From Sphingobacterium arenae (GTDB lineage: Bacteria > Bacteroidota > Bacteroidia > Sphingobacteriales > Sphingobacteriaceae): a DNA stretch of 64,000 nt. Positions 6,800-14,913 of this stretch are shown piece after piece. Position 1 is the stretch's first letter; each line of letters opens with the position of its first letter. The DNA is taken from the NCBI RefSeq assembly GCF_014692505.1, contig NZ_JACNYK010000007.1, positions 124,001 through 188,000 of the forward strand, read 5' to 3'. The position numbers and the translations under genes were made by a program. The notes beneath the pieces were generated by a model, which made no database searches, was not told the origin of the DNA, and worked only from the letters and a program-made list of their open reading frames with translations.

Positions 6800-8197
6800 A
6801 TGGAGAATTTCTCAAGAAGATCATTTTTAGAGCGTATCGCGTTGCTTGCCGCTGGATCGGTAGTGTCGTTACCGGTTAACGCGTTTGGGTTGCACCGCAA
6901 ACTAAGGGTTACTTTGGTCGGTACCGGAGTTAGAGGTATATCGTTTTGGGGACGACGCTTGGTAGAGCAGTATCCAGATCAACTGGAATTTGTTGGGCTA
7001 AGCGATATCAACCCGGGCAGGTTGCAGTATGCGAAAGAATACATGAAGGTGGATTGTCCCACTTTTGTCAATTTCAAAGAGATGCTGGACGAAGCCAAAC
7101 CAGACTTAGTTATCGTGTGTACAACAGATTCGTCTCATCATGAGCGAATCATCGAAGGATTGGCGGCCGGTTGTGACGTGCTTACGGAGAAACCACTGAC
7201 AACCGACGAAATAAAGGCTCAGGCTATATTAGACGCGGAACGAAAATACGGTAGAAACCTGATTGTAGGATTTAATTATCGGTGGAGTCCTTATATGACG
7301 AAAATAAAGGAATTGATTATGAATGGGGAAATCGGCGAAATTACGTCGGTTGATTTTAATTGGTACCTTAATGTGCATCACGGGGCGTCGTATTTCCGCC
7401 GGTGGCACGGGCTGATGAACAAGGGCGGATCATTATGGATACATAAAGCCACGCATCATTTTGATTTGCTTAATTGGTGGCTGGATTCGGAACCTGAAGA
7501 AGTATTCGCTTATGGCGCGCTGGAACATTATGGCAAAAATGGACCGTTCAGAGGAACTAGTTGTCGCAGTTGTTCATATAAAAAAGAATGTAACTACTAT
7601 TGGGATATCACGGGAGATTCCCATGCGATGAAGCTCTATGTGGCCAATGAAACACATGATGGATACATCCGCGATGGTTGTGTTTATCGGGAAGAGATCG
7701 ATATTTATGATAAGATGTCGGCGCAAATTAAATATGCAAACGGCGTAATAGCTAATTATTCACTGACGACGTATTCGCCGTTTGAGGGCTGGCGGATAGC
7801 TTTCAACGGGCAAAAAGGACGTATTGAGGCTTGGTTGGATATTCCCTGGATGAAAAATGATACGTTGGATCAGGAGAGCTTGCACGCTGCTGAAATGCAA
7901 CAGGGAAATAATATTGATGTTATTCATGAACCAGTCGTGCTTTATAAAAACTGGAAGGATTATCAAGTCATTCAGGTAGCTAGCGAGCGGGCTGGGCATG
8001 GAGGAGGCGACCGCCGTCTACACGACAAGCTGTTCAAACAACCCGAGGCTCCCGACCCATATGGACACGCAGCTGGATTGCGAGATGGGGTGATGTCTAT
8101 TTTGATAGGCGTGGCCGCCCGTCATAGTATCGAGCAGGGGAACCCCATAAAAATTGCATCGTTGACAGATTTAAAACCGAAAGTCAAACGAGGATAG
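6800..8197 (+). CDS. Tat-exported Gfo/Idh/MocA family oxidoreductase
   Basis: The 465-residue protein begins MENFSRRSFLERIALLAAG, a twin-arginine signal (Arg6-Arg7) followed by a hydrophobic stretch, so a folded, cofactor-loaded enzyme is probably exported. The Rossmann motif GTGVRG (residues 41-46) binds NAD(P), and EKP (130-132) carries the family's conserved lysine. Members oxidise or reduce sugars and cyclitols; some Tat-exported relatives in this phylum are glycosidases. The substrate is unknown. A four-Cys set (Cys255, Cys258, Cys264, Cys294) could bind a metal. I chose the ATG at 6800 because it sits directly before the Tat signal; a longer reading from TTG 6716 would start inside the preceding terminator region. 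Confidence 0.88.
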   Translation: MENFSRRSFLERIALLAAGSVVSLPVNAFGLHRKLRVTLVGTGVRGISFWGRRLVEQYPDQLEFVGLSDINPGRLQYAKEYMKVDCPTFVNFKEMLDEAKPDLVIVCTTDSSHHERIIEGLAAGCDVLTEKPLTTDEIKAQAILDAERKYGRNLIVGFNYRWSPYMTKIKELIMNGEIGEITSVDFNWYLNVHHGASYFRRWHGLMNKGGSLWIHKATHHFDLLNWWLDSEPEEVFAYGALEHYGKNGPFRGTSCRSCSYKKECNYYWDITGDSHAMKLYVANETHDGYIRDGCVYREEIDIYDKMSAQIKYANGVIANYSLTTYSPFEGWRIAFNGQKGRIEAWLDIPWMKNDTLDQESLHAAEMQQGNNIDVIHEPVVLYKNWKDYQVIQVASERAGHGGGDRRLHDKLFKQPEAPDPYGHAAGLRDGVMSILIGVAARHSIEQGNPIKIASLTDLKPKVKRG

Positions 8198-8284
8198 AGA
8201 ACGAAAACTTTCTGTTTTTATATTAATCACTTCTATTATAGGGTTCAAGGTGGTTTCTACCCCATAATACAAAAAAAAAATATG

Positions 8285-8292
8285 TACTTTTG
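8285..8292 (+). promoter_or_regulatory. -7 box of prfA
   Basis: TACTTTTG fits TAnnTTTG exactly and lies 48 bases before the prfA ATG. A clear -33 element at the right spacing is not visible; an A tract of ten bases precedes the box. Confidence 0.6.
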
Positions 8293-8340
8293 TGCCTGAA
8301 AACGGGAAATATCTTCCCGTTTTTAAGAGCATTACGCACT

Positions 8341-9414
8341 ATGTTAGAAAAACTACAAGCTATAAAAGAACGTTGGGAAGAGGTAGAAGCTGAATTAAGT
8401 AAACCTGAAACCATAAGTGATATGAAGCGTTTTGCCAAGTTGAATAAAGAGTATAAAGACTTGGGCAAAATTGTGGAACGCTATCATGTTTATAAGAATA
8501 TCGTTAGTAATATCGATACGAACAAAGATATACTTGCTCACGAAAAAGATCAGGAGCTGCGGGAAATGGCGAAAGAAGAACTTGACCTCTTACTGACGGA
8601 AAAGGAAGAAAAAGAGGAAGAGATTCGGTTGATGTTAATTCCTAAAGATCCGGAAGATGGCAAGAATGCGATTATTGAAATTAGGGGCGGTACAGGAGGT
8701 GACGAAGCGGCTCTTTTTGCAGGCGATTTGTATCGAATGTATACTCGTTTTTTTGAGACAAAGGGGTGGCGTACAGAAGTAATGGATGTAACGGAGGGTA
8801 CGTCCGGTGGCTACAAAGAGGTTATTTTAAAAGTTATCGGCGACGATGTATATGGTCAATTGAAATATGAATCGGGGGTGCACCGTGTACAGCGTGTTCC
8901 GGATACGGAGACACAGGGACGTGTTCATACATCTGCTGCTTCGGTTGCAGTTTTGCCAGAAGCAGAAGATGTGGATGTAGAGTTGAACCCCGGTGATATC
9001 GAAATGCAAACATCGCGCTCGGGCGGGGCTGGAGGTCAAAATGTCAATAAGGTAGAAACCAAGGTGCAGTTGACGCACAAGCCATCTGGAATCGTGGTCG
9101 TGTGCCAAGTGGAACGCTCCCAGTTAGCGAACCGTGAACTTGCAATGGAGATGCTTCGCAATAAACTATACGAATTGGAGGTGCAGAAAAAGCATGGTGA
9201 TGTGGCGGCAAAACGTAAAACAATGGTGTCTACCGGCGACCGTTCCGCCAAAGTAAGGACGTATAATTATCCGCAAGGACGCGTTACCGAACACCGTATT
9301 GGCTTGACACTTTATAACCTTCCGGCTGTGATGGATGGTGATATTCAGGGCATTATAGATGCGCTCCAATTTGCGGAGAATGCAGAGAAAATGAAAGAGG
9401 GTGCAGTAGACTAA
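8341..9414 (+). CDS. prfA: Peptide chain release factor 1
   Basis: RF1 recognises UAA and UAG stop codons in the ribosomal A site and triggers hydrolysis of the peptidyl-tRNA. The 357-residue protein has the catalytic GGQ (231-233, in SGGAGGQNVNK) and, in the decoding loop, Pro187-Asp188-Thr189 in RVPDTETQGRVHTS. This is the PxT tripeptide of RF1 rather than the SPF of RF2. Length and domain order (coiled-coil N-terminal domain, then codon recognition and GGQ domains) are normal. The ATG at 8341 was chosen over an upstream start at 8290 that overlaps the -7 box. Two tRNA genes follow. Confidence 0.97.
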   Translation: MLEKLQAIKERWEEVEAELSKPETISDMKRFAKLNKEYKDLGKIVERYHVYKNIVSNIDTNKDILAHEKDQELREMAKEELDLLLTEKEEKEEEIRLMLIPKDPEDGKNAIIEIRGGTGGDEAALFAGDLYRMYTRFFETKGWRTEVMDVTEGTSGGYKEVILKVIGDDVYGQLKYESGVHRVQRVPDTETQGRVHTSAASVAVLPEAEDVDVELNPGDIEMQTSRSGGAGGQNVNKVETKVQLTHKPSGIVVVCQVERSQLANRELAMEMLRNKLYELEVQKKHGDVAAKRKTMVSTGDRSAKVRTYNYPQGRVTEHRIGLTLYNLPAVMDGDIQGIIDALQFAENAEKMKEGAVD

Positions 9415-9453
9415 ATTTTTTCAAAAAAATTTCCTCATTCTGTAAAATACCCC

Positions 9454-9461
9454 TATATTTG
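9454..9461 (+). promoter_or_regulatory. -7 box of the tRNA-Asp pair
   Basis: TATATTTG, an exact TAnnTTTG match, lies 26 bases upstream of the first tRNA. It also serves as a boundary after prfA. Confidence 0.65.
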
Positions 9462-9487
9462 CACACCTTCAAACGGGAAGGAAATAG

Positions 9488-9561
9488 GGTCTGGTAGTTC
9501 AGCTGGTTAGAATACATGCCTGTCACGCATGGGGTCGCGGGTTCGAGTCCCGTCCAGACCG
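9488..9561 (+). tRNA. tRNA-Asp (GTC), first copy
   Basis: A 74-base cloverleaf. The acceptor arms GGTCTGG (9488-9494) and CCAGACC (9554-9560) pair fully. The anticodon loop CTGTCAC carries GTC (Asp), the T arm has GGTTCGAGTCC, and the discriminator base is G. The 3' CCA is not encoded (the sequence continues CAAAA), so it is added after transcription. It is identical to the copy at 9625-9698. Confidence 0.97.
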
Positions 9562-9624
9562 CAAAAAAAAAGAAGCTTGGCTTCGAAAAACGTTCTTAAT
9601 ATACATACTTCTGAAAAGGAAATT

Positions 9625-9698
9625 GGTCTGGTAGTTCAGCTGGTTAGAATACATGCCTGTCACGCATGGGGTCGCGGGTTCGAGTCCCGTCCAGACCG
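9625..9698 (+). tRNA. tRNA-Asp (GTC), second copy
   Basis: It is base-for-base identical to the copy at 9488-9561 and starts 137 bases downstream of it. No separate promoter is visible between the two, so they are probably made as one precursor that ends at the hairpin 9700-9730. Confidence 0.97.
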
Positions 9699-9699
9699 C

Positions 9700-9730
9700 A
9701 AAAGGTATCTTTATAATGAAGATACCTTTT
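9700..9730 (+). terminator. Terminator of the tRNA-Asp pair
   Basis: The arms AAAAGGTATCTT (9700-9711) and AAGATACCTTTT (9719-9730), with a 7-base loop and further T residues, lie directly after the second tRNA. Confidence 0.9.
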
Positions 9731-9824
9731 TGTTTTTATGATTCTTTCCGACAAATTGTCTCCGCAACGGGGAAGGGGGTATAACCTTATCTTACCCTAT
9801 AAGGGTATCGTACTTTTTTACGCG

Positions 9825-10574
9825 TTAAGGCATCCATTTCTTTAGTGTCAGTTCTTTGCCATCCCATACAGCATAGGTACAAGTATGTATCCATTCACCG
9901 AGATTGATGATTCGGCTGTTTTCAGCGAGTTTGATGTCATAGGCGAGGTGTCGGTGTCCGAATATAAAATAATCGATGTGCTCTCTTTGTAGCAGGTCTT
10001 TGGCATATTGAATGAGCCACTCTCGGTCTTCTCCTAAGAAGTGTTCTTCTTCCAGACTAGCAGCTCGGCTGTGGCGTGACCATCTCTGCGCGATACCAAT
10101 GCCTAAGTTGGGATGTAATCTTGCAAAAAGCCATTGACAAATATTACTTCGGAAGAAAGCTTTTAGAAATTTATATTTGGCGTCTCCCGGGCCAAGACCA
10201 TCCCCATGATGTATGTAAAATCGTTTCCCATGGAGTTGGAGCATTAATTCATTGTCTACAATACGAGCGTTTAGCTGTTCTTTTAAATAACCGAACATCC
10301 ACATATCGTGGTTACCTTTGAAGAGTGTGATTTCTACGCCAAGATCGGAGAGTTCCGCTAATTTTCCAAGAAATCGAATAAATCCTTTGGGGACCACGGT
10401 GCTATATTCAAACCAGAAATCAAAAATGTCGCCTACCAAAAAAAGGGCTTTTGCGTCGGACTTAATATAGTCTAGCCAAGAGACCAGTTGCCGCTCCCGC
10501 TCGAAGGAGGTTGTTTGGGATTTTATACCCAAATGGAAATCAGAAGCAAAATATATTTTATCTCTCACGGACAT
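9825..10574 (-). CDS. lpxH: LpxH-type UDP-2,3-diacylglucosamine diphosphatase
   Basis: This is a 249-residue calcineurin-like metallophosphoesterase. The metal ligands are visible in order: DFHLG (Asp12, His14), GDIFDFW (Asp49), GNHD (Asn88, His89), and later HHGDG and GHRH. The spacing and the FDFWFEY segment match LpxH/LpxH2-like enzymes, which hydrolyse UDP-2,3-diacylglucosamine to lipid X in lipid A synthesis at the inner membrane. I chose the ATG at 10574: the longer reading from 10592 would begin upstream of a perfect minus-strand -7 box (10580-10587). The divergent neighbour is a prolyl oligopeptidase. The fold is certain; the exact substrate is likely but unproven. Confidence 0.85.
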   Translation of the reverse strand: MSVRDKIYFASDFHLGIKSQTTSFERERQLVSWLDYIKSDAKALFLVGDIFDFWFEYSTVVPKGFIRFLGKLAELSDLGVEITLFKGNHDMWMFGYLKEQLNARIVDNELMLQLHGKRFYIHHGDGLGPGDAKYKFLKAFFRSNICQWLFARLHPNLGIGIAQRWSRHSRAASLEEEHFLGEDREWLIQYAKDLLQREHIDYFIFGHRHLAYDIKLAENSRIINLGEWIHTCTYAVWDGKELTLKKWMP

Positions 10575-10579
10575 GAAGC

Positions 10580-10587
10580 CAAAACTA
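10580..10587 (-). promoter_or_regulatory. -7 box of lpxH, 5 bases before the ATG
   Basis: The minus strand reads TAGTTTTG, then GCTTC, then the ATG at 10574. The exact box decides the start against the longer reading and suggests a leaderless or nearly leaderless mRNA. Confidence 0.55.
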
Positions 10588-10628
10588 ATCAAAAAATCCT
10601 AACTTGCACTTGGTTTAAAAAATTGGTT

Positions 10629-12776
10629 ATGAATAAAAACTTAGGAATTATGCTGCTGGCATTGGGTTTTACAGCCTGTAACCAGGAGAAAGTTATTGAA
10701 TCAAAAGACGACATCGTGCTAAAACCTTATCCAAAAACAGAAAAAATTGACCAGAATGATGATTATTTTGGAACAATTGTCGAAGACCCATATCGTTGGT
10801 TAGAAGATGATCTGTCGGCTGAAACCAAACAATGGGTAACGGCTCAAAACGAAGTAACACAAGATTATTTAGGACAAATACCATTTCGTGAAGCCATCCA
10901 TAAACGTTTGGAAAGCTTGTGGAATTACGAGAAGGAAGGCGCCCCGATTAAGGAGGGGGATTACATCTATTTCTATAAAAATGACGGGCTCCAGAACCAA
11001 TATGTGCTTTGGCGAAAAAAAGGTGAAGAGGGGAAAGAGGAAGTCTTCTTGGATCCTAATAAGTTTTCAGAGGATGGTACAAGTTCATTGGCGGGGATTT
11101 CTTTTTCTAAAGACGGTTCTTTAGTCGCTTATCAGATTTCGGAAGGAGGATCTGATTGGCGGAAGGTTGTCGTACTGAAAACAGAGGATAAATCTATAGT
11201 GGGGGATACGCTGGTAGATGTCAAGTTTTCGGGCTTAGCTTGGAAAGGTAATGAAGGTATTTATTATAGCAGTTACGATAAGCCGAAAGAGGGTTCGGCA
11301 TTATCCGCTATGACAGACCAACATAAATTATACTTCCATAAGCTAAATACGGCACAATCAGACGATGAACTGATTTTTGGTGGACCAACGATGCCGCGTC
11401 GTTACATTGGAGCGGGACTAACCGAGGACGAACGTTATCTAATGGTGTCTGCAGCTAATGCTACCTCTGGGAACGAATTATATATAAAAGATCTGTCGTC
11501 TCCGAATGGGGGTTTCGTAACGGTGGTGGGTGACATGGATAAAAATCATGAAATTATCGACAACGATGGAACTAAATTGTTTATCTATACAGAATTAGAC
11601 GCGCCAAATGGACAGGTCATAACAGTCGACGCTGCTAAACCGCAACCGGAAAATTGGCAAACATTAATCGCTGAAACTGAGCAGGCGCTCTCACCGACCG
11701 TGGGCGGAGGTAAAATATTCGCTAATTACCTAAAAGATGCGGCTTCGCTTGTGAAACAATACGATCGAAACGGAAAATTGGAAAGGGAAATAGAGCTGCC
11801 TGGTATAGGCTCTGCAGGAGGGTTTGATGCTAAATTAGAAGATAAAGACTTATATTATTCTTTCACGAACTACGTGAATCCAGTTACCATCTATAGATAT
11901 GATATTGCATCTGGGAAGTCGGAAATTTATAAGGAATCAGCGATCAATTTTGATCCATCGCAATATGAGTCGAAGCAGGTATTCTACCCTTCTAAGGACG
12001 GAACGAAGATACCGATGATCATCACGTATAAAAAAGGCATCCAATTAGATGGGACGAACCCAACGATGCTGTATGGATATGGCGGATTTAATATCAGCTT
12101 GACACCGTCCTTTTCTACAAGTAATATTATCCTGCTGGAACAAGGTGGCGTGTATGCGGTCGCAAACCTACGTGGTGGTGGAGAGTACGGGGAGAGTTGG
12201 CACCTAGGTGGAACACAGATGAACAAACAGAATGTATTTGACGATTTTATAGCGGCGGCTGAGTATCTGATAGGTCAGAAGTATACCTCTTCAGATAAAT
12301 TGGCTATTGCGGGCGGTTCCAATGGTGGACTCTTGGTTGGGGCAAGCATGACACAACGTCCAGAGCTCTTTAAGGTCGCTTTTCCGGCGGTGGGCGTCTT
12401 GGATATGTTGCGCTATCATAAATTTACGGCAGGAGCAGGCTGGGCATTCGACTATGGTACGGCAGACGACAATAAGGAGATGTTTGAATACTTGTATGCT
12501 TATTCGCCTTATCATGCGTTGAAGCCGGGTACCGCTTATCCGGCAACGATGGTAACAACGGCGGACCATGATGACCGGGTGGTGCCGGCACATTCATTTA
12601 AATTTGCTGCACGTTTGCAGGAATACCATGACGGAGATAATCCTGTACTGATCCGTATCGATACCAAAGCGGGACACGGAGCAGGAAAATCGACGGCGAT
12701 GGTTATTGACGAGCAAACGGATAAGTGGTCATTTATGTTCCAGAATATGCAAACAGACTATAAGGAAATAAAATAA
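10629..12776 (+). CDS. Prolyl oligopeptidase family serine peptidase (S9A), lipoprotein-like
   Basis: The 715-residue enzyme cleaves short peptides after proline. It has an N-terminal beta-propeller (roughly residues 60-430) that restricts substrates to small peptides, and a C-terminal alpha/beta hydrolase domain. The nucleophile serine lies in GGSNGG, the acid in DHDDRVVPAHS and the histidine in KAGHGAG, giving a complete Ser-Asp-His triad. The start MNKNLGIMLLALGFTAC is a probable lipoprotein signal with Cys17, so the enzyme is likely anchored in the cell envelope. The ATG at 10629 was chosen; the longer frame from 10488 runs antisense through lpxH. The gene ends at a strong bidirectional terminator. 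Confidence 0.94.
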   Translation: MNKNLGIMLLALGFTACNQEKVIESKDDIVLKPYPKTEKIDQNDDYFGTIVEDPYRWLEDDLSAETKQWVTAQNEVTQDYLGQIPFREAIHKRLESLWNYEKEGAPIKEGDYIYFYKNDGLQNQYVLWRKKGEEGKEEVFLDPNKFSEDGTSSLAGISFSKDGSLVAYQISEGGSDWRKVVVLKTEDKSIVGDTLVDVKFSGLAWKGNEGIYYSSYDKPKEGSALSAMTDQHKLYFHKLNTAQSDDELIFGGPTMPRRYIGAGLTEDERYLMVSAANATSGNELYIKDLSSPNGGFVTVVGDMDKNHEIIDNDGTKLFIYTELDAPNGQVITVDAAKPQPENWQTLIAETEQALSPTVGGGKIFANYLKDAASLVKQYDRNGKLEREIELPGIGSAGGFDAKLEDKDLYYSFTNYVNPVTIYRYDIASGKSEIYKESAINFDPSQYESKQVFYPSKDGTKIPMIITYKKGIQLDGTNPTMLYGYGGFNISLTPSFSTSNIILLEQGGVYAVANLRGGGEYGESWHLGGTQMNKQNVFDDFIAAAEYLIGQKYTSSDKLAIAGGSNGGLLVGASMTQRPELFKVAFPAVGVLDMLRYHKFTAGAGWAFDYGTADDNKEMFEYLYAYSPYHALKPGTAYPATMVTTADHDDRVVPAHSFKFAARLQEYHDGDNPVLIRIDTKAGHGAGKSTAMVIDEQTDKWSFMFQNMQTDYKEIK

Positions 12777-12812
12777 AAAATAAGGGGCGTATTCATCACG
12801 CCCCTTATTTTT
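12776..12812. terminator. Bidirectional terminator, peptidase genes
   Basis: The arms AAAAATAAGGGGCGT (12776-12790) and ACGCCCCTTATTTTT (12798-12812) lie between convergent genes. The left arm begins at the last base of the S9A stop codon, and the right arm overlaps the end of the C1 peptidase gene. Confidence 0.93.
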
Positions 12813-13998
12813 ATATATCTAATTGCGTTTGCATATTCTTGGTCAACGCTTTTTTATGCAGTAGAATGGAAATCGTTTTGTACCGCACATATTCTTTAGT
12901 TGCATACATGTACCCTTTGTAATCGTTGGATTCTCCCCATGAATTTTTTACGATATAGTATTCTTTGCCATTTTGATCTTTGACCGTACCCACGATATGC
13001 ATGCCATGATCGTCGGTAGTGGTGTAGTTATCAAAAGCCTCCTGACGTTGATCCGGAGTAATTTTAGCTTCCGGTTTCGGTCCATTGAACATGGTCTCTA
13101 TTTCTTCGGCAGTCATTTGCTCTACTGGTTTTTCCGGAACATACGCTACGCCATTTTTCCAGCTGAAACTCTTTTCAGACACGTCGGTCGCCCAAGCTAC
13201 CGTGTATCCATTCTGAAGAGCGTTGTCAATAATATCCGTTAGATCGTTTATCTGTACATTATAGAAGCTCTCAAACGACCAGTTATCGGGAATAAGTAAA
13301 ACAAATGGCTTATAATATGGGTGCTCTTCGAACGACGAGATGCCGATGTAATCGTCTGGAGTAATACCGATGACCTCGTCTGCAAATTTTCGAGGGGTGT
13401 ATGTTTTTCCGTTATATTGGAAAGATTTGGGGATTTCCCCTAAATAGGCGTCCATCGCTGCGGTAAAAGAAGTTACCCAAGTTTTGCTTGGCTTTTTACT
13501 TTTCGCCACCGTTTCTGTGATGCTTTGGAGGATGGGGCTCATCTCTCCAAAATTATTACGTTTTTGCCCTTCTTGTAGTCCTGTATAGACTTCTTGTGGA
13601 ACAGCCCCGTATTTACGGAAGATGGTTAACACATCGTGTAACTGACCGCCATCACCCTGTGCTTGTTTTCCATGTAGTCGGACAAAGTTTTTGGCTTTTT
13701 CGATATACGTATTACGGGCGGTATAGATCGAAGAAATTTCTACGGGTTGTTTGCCCATTCTTATCATTTCCGATTCTAGAAAGGAGTTTCCGGAATAGGA
13801 CCAACAGGTCCCCGACGAGCCTTGATCCTTAATGGACGTGTTCCCTAGATTGATGATTTCGGTAAATCGGAAGCCTTCCTTACTGTTGTCGCTGACATTT
13901 TGTTTTAACGCATTGATGAGATTATCCTGTGCGTTAACAGGTGCAGAGACTGAAAATGTGAATAAGGCTGCTGCTAATAATAATTTATTCCAGTTCAT
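12811..13998 (-). CDS. Secreted C1 family cysteine peptidase (aminopeptidase C / bleomycin hydrolase-like)
   Basis: The 395-residue protein has a signal peptide (MNWNKLLLAAALFTFSVSAP..., cleavage near VNAQ, residue 24). The papain-like catalytic set is complete: Gln and Cys65 in DQGSSGTCWSYSG, His in DDHGMHIVG and Asn in VKNSWGE. The large insertion between Cys and His resembles bleomycin hydrolase/PepC enzymes, which act as aminopeptidases. Unlike cytosolic PepC, this one is exported, so it probably digests peptides in the periplasm. I chose the ATG at 13998; the longer reading from 14070 has no signal-like start. A 25-bp hairpin separates it from the carbonic anhydrase gene upstream. Confidence 0.9.
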   Translation of the reverse strand: MNWNKLLLAAALFTFSVSAPVNAQDNLINALKQNVSDNSKEGFRFTEIINLGNTSIKDQGSSGTCWSYSGNSFLESEMIRMGKQPVEISSIYTARNTYIEKAKNFVRLHGKQAQGDGGQLHDVLTIFRKYGAVPQEVYTGLQEGQKRNNFGEMSPILQSITETVAKSKKPSKTWVTSFTAAMDAYLGEIPKSFQYNGKTYTPRKFADEVIGITPDDYIGISSFEEHPYYKPFVLLIPDNWSFESFYNVQINDLTDIIDNALQNGYTVAWATDVSEKSFSWKNGVAYVPEKPVEQMTAEEIETMFNGPKPEAKITPDQRQEAFDNYTTTDDHGMHIVGTVKDQNGKEYYIVKNSWGESNDYKGYMYATKEYVRYKTISILLHKKALTKNMQTQLDI

Positions 13999-14067
13999 TG
14001 TTGTTAAGTAAAATTTTACGAAATTAAAATTTTTATAATGAACTCGAATTGGTTTCATTGTAAAAAT

Positions 14068-14119
14068 CATAATATACCAAAAGAGACGTTAATGTTAACG
14101 TCTCTTTTGGTATATTATG
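14068..14119. terminator. Long perfect hairpin after the carbonic anhydrase gene
   Basis: Two perfectly complementary 25-base arms (14068-14092 and 14095-14119) are separated by only TG. Arms reading CCAAAAGAGACG / CGTCTCTTTTGG are followed by A/T tracts. It lies 20 bases after the carbonic anhydrase stop on the minus strand and most likely terminates that transcript. Confidence 0.8.
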
Positions 14120-14139
14120 TTGATATTAAACCGTTGCTA

Positions 14140-14787
14140 TTATTTAAAAGCAAATACTTTGCCTAGCTTTTCGTTACTGGAAATAGTATTATCTAAGTTG
14201 ATGAGTTTCCCGGTGGCAATGTCAATGACCATGCCATGCACTGCTAAATTTTGGTTGTTTTTCCAAGCATTTTGTACAATGGATGTGGTACAGAGATTGA
14301 ATACTTGTTCTTTTACATTAAGCTCTATTAACCGGTTTACTTTTTCCTCATGATTGTCAATTCCATCAATTTCTGCAGCATGTAAACGATAAACGTCTTT
14401 AATATGACATAACCAGTTGTCGATAACGCCGAATTGCTGACGGCTTAAGGATGCTGCTACACCTCCGCAACCGTAATGTCCAGCCACCACAATGTGTTTT
14501 ACTTTTAATACATTGACTGCGTAGTCAAGAACAGAGAGCATACTCATGTCAGAATGCACACACATGTTGGCGATGTTGCGATGAACAAATACCTCCCCAG
14601 GCCGGGAACCCACTATCTCGTTGGCTGGAACACGACTATCTGCACAACCAATCCAAAGAATTTCCGGACTCTGACCTTTGGCTAACTGCTCAAACCTTCC
14701 CGAAGTATCATTTTTAACGAATTCTACCCAAGCTCTGTTGCCTTCTAATATTTTCTGAAAACCTAATTCTAGTTCTTTATTTAACAT
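14140..14787 (-). CDS. Beta-class carbonic anhydrase
   Basis: The enzyme interconverts CO2 and bicarbonate with a zinc ion. In the 215-residue protein the zinc ligands Cys48, His104 and Cys107 and the Asp50-Arg52 dyad are all visible in GCADSRVP and GHYGCGGV. The length and the start MLNKELELGFQKILEGNRAW are typical of the cytosolic beta class. A SulP anion transporter lies 126 bases upstream on the same strand. SulP/carbonic anhydrase pairs are known in bacteria and fit bicarbonate uptake or pH control; the coupling here is inference. Confidence 0.96.
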   Translation of the reverse strand: MLNKELELGFQKILEGNRAWVEFVKNDTSGRFEQLAKGQSPEILWIGCADSRVPANEIVGSRPGEVFVHRNIANMCVHSDMSMLSVLDYAVNVLKVKHIVVAGHYGCGGVAASLSRQQFGVIDNWLCHIKDVYRLHAAEIDGIDNHEEKVNRLIELNVKEQVFNLCTTSIVQNAWKNNQNLAVHGMVIDIATGKLINLDNTISSNEKLGKVFAFK

Positions 14788-14913
14788 AATTATATTTGTT
14801 GTTTTATGTTTTTGTCCCTGGCTGAACGGTAGTGTTTGGTACGCGGAATGTCAACCTAGGCAATTTAACACATTATTGTGAATATCCTTTGTAAATCTTT
14901 GTTTTTTCTGTAA

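Noticed and set aside
9529..9741. 70-codon ORF over the tRNA genes
   Set aside because: It reads through tRNA sequence and the terminator; a shadow of the RNA genes.
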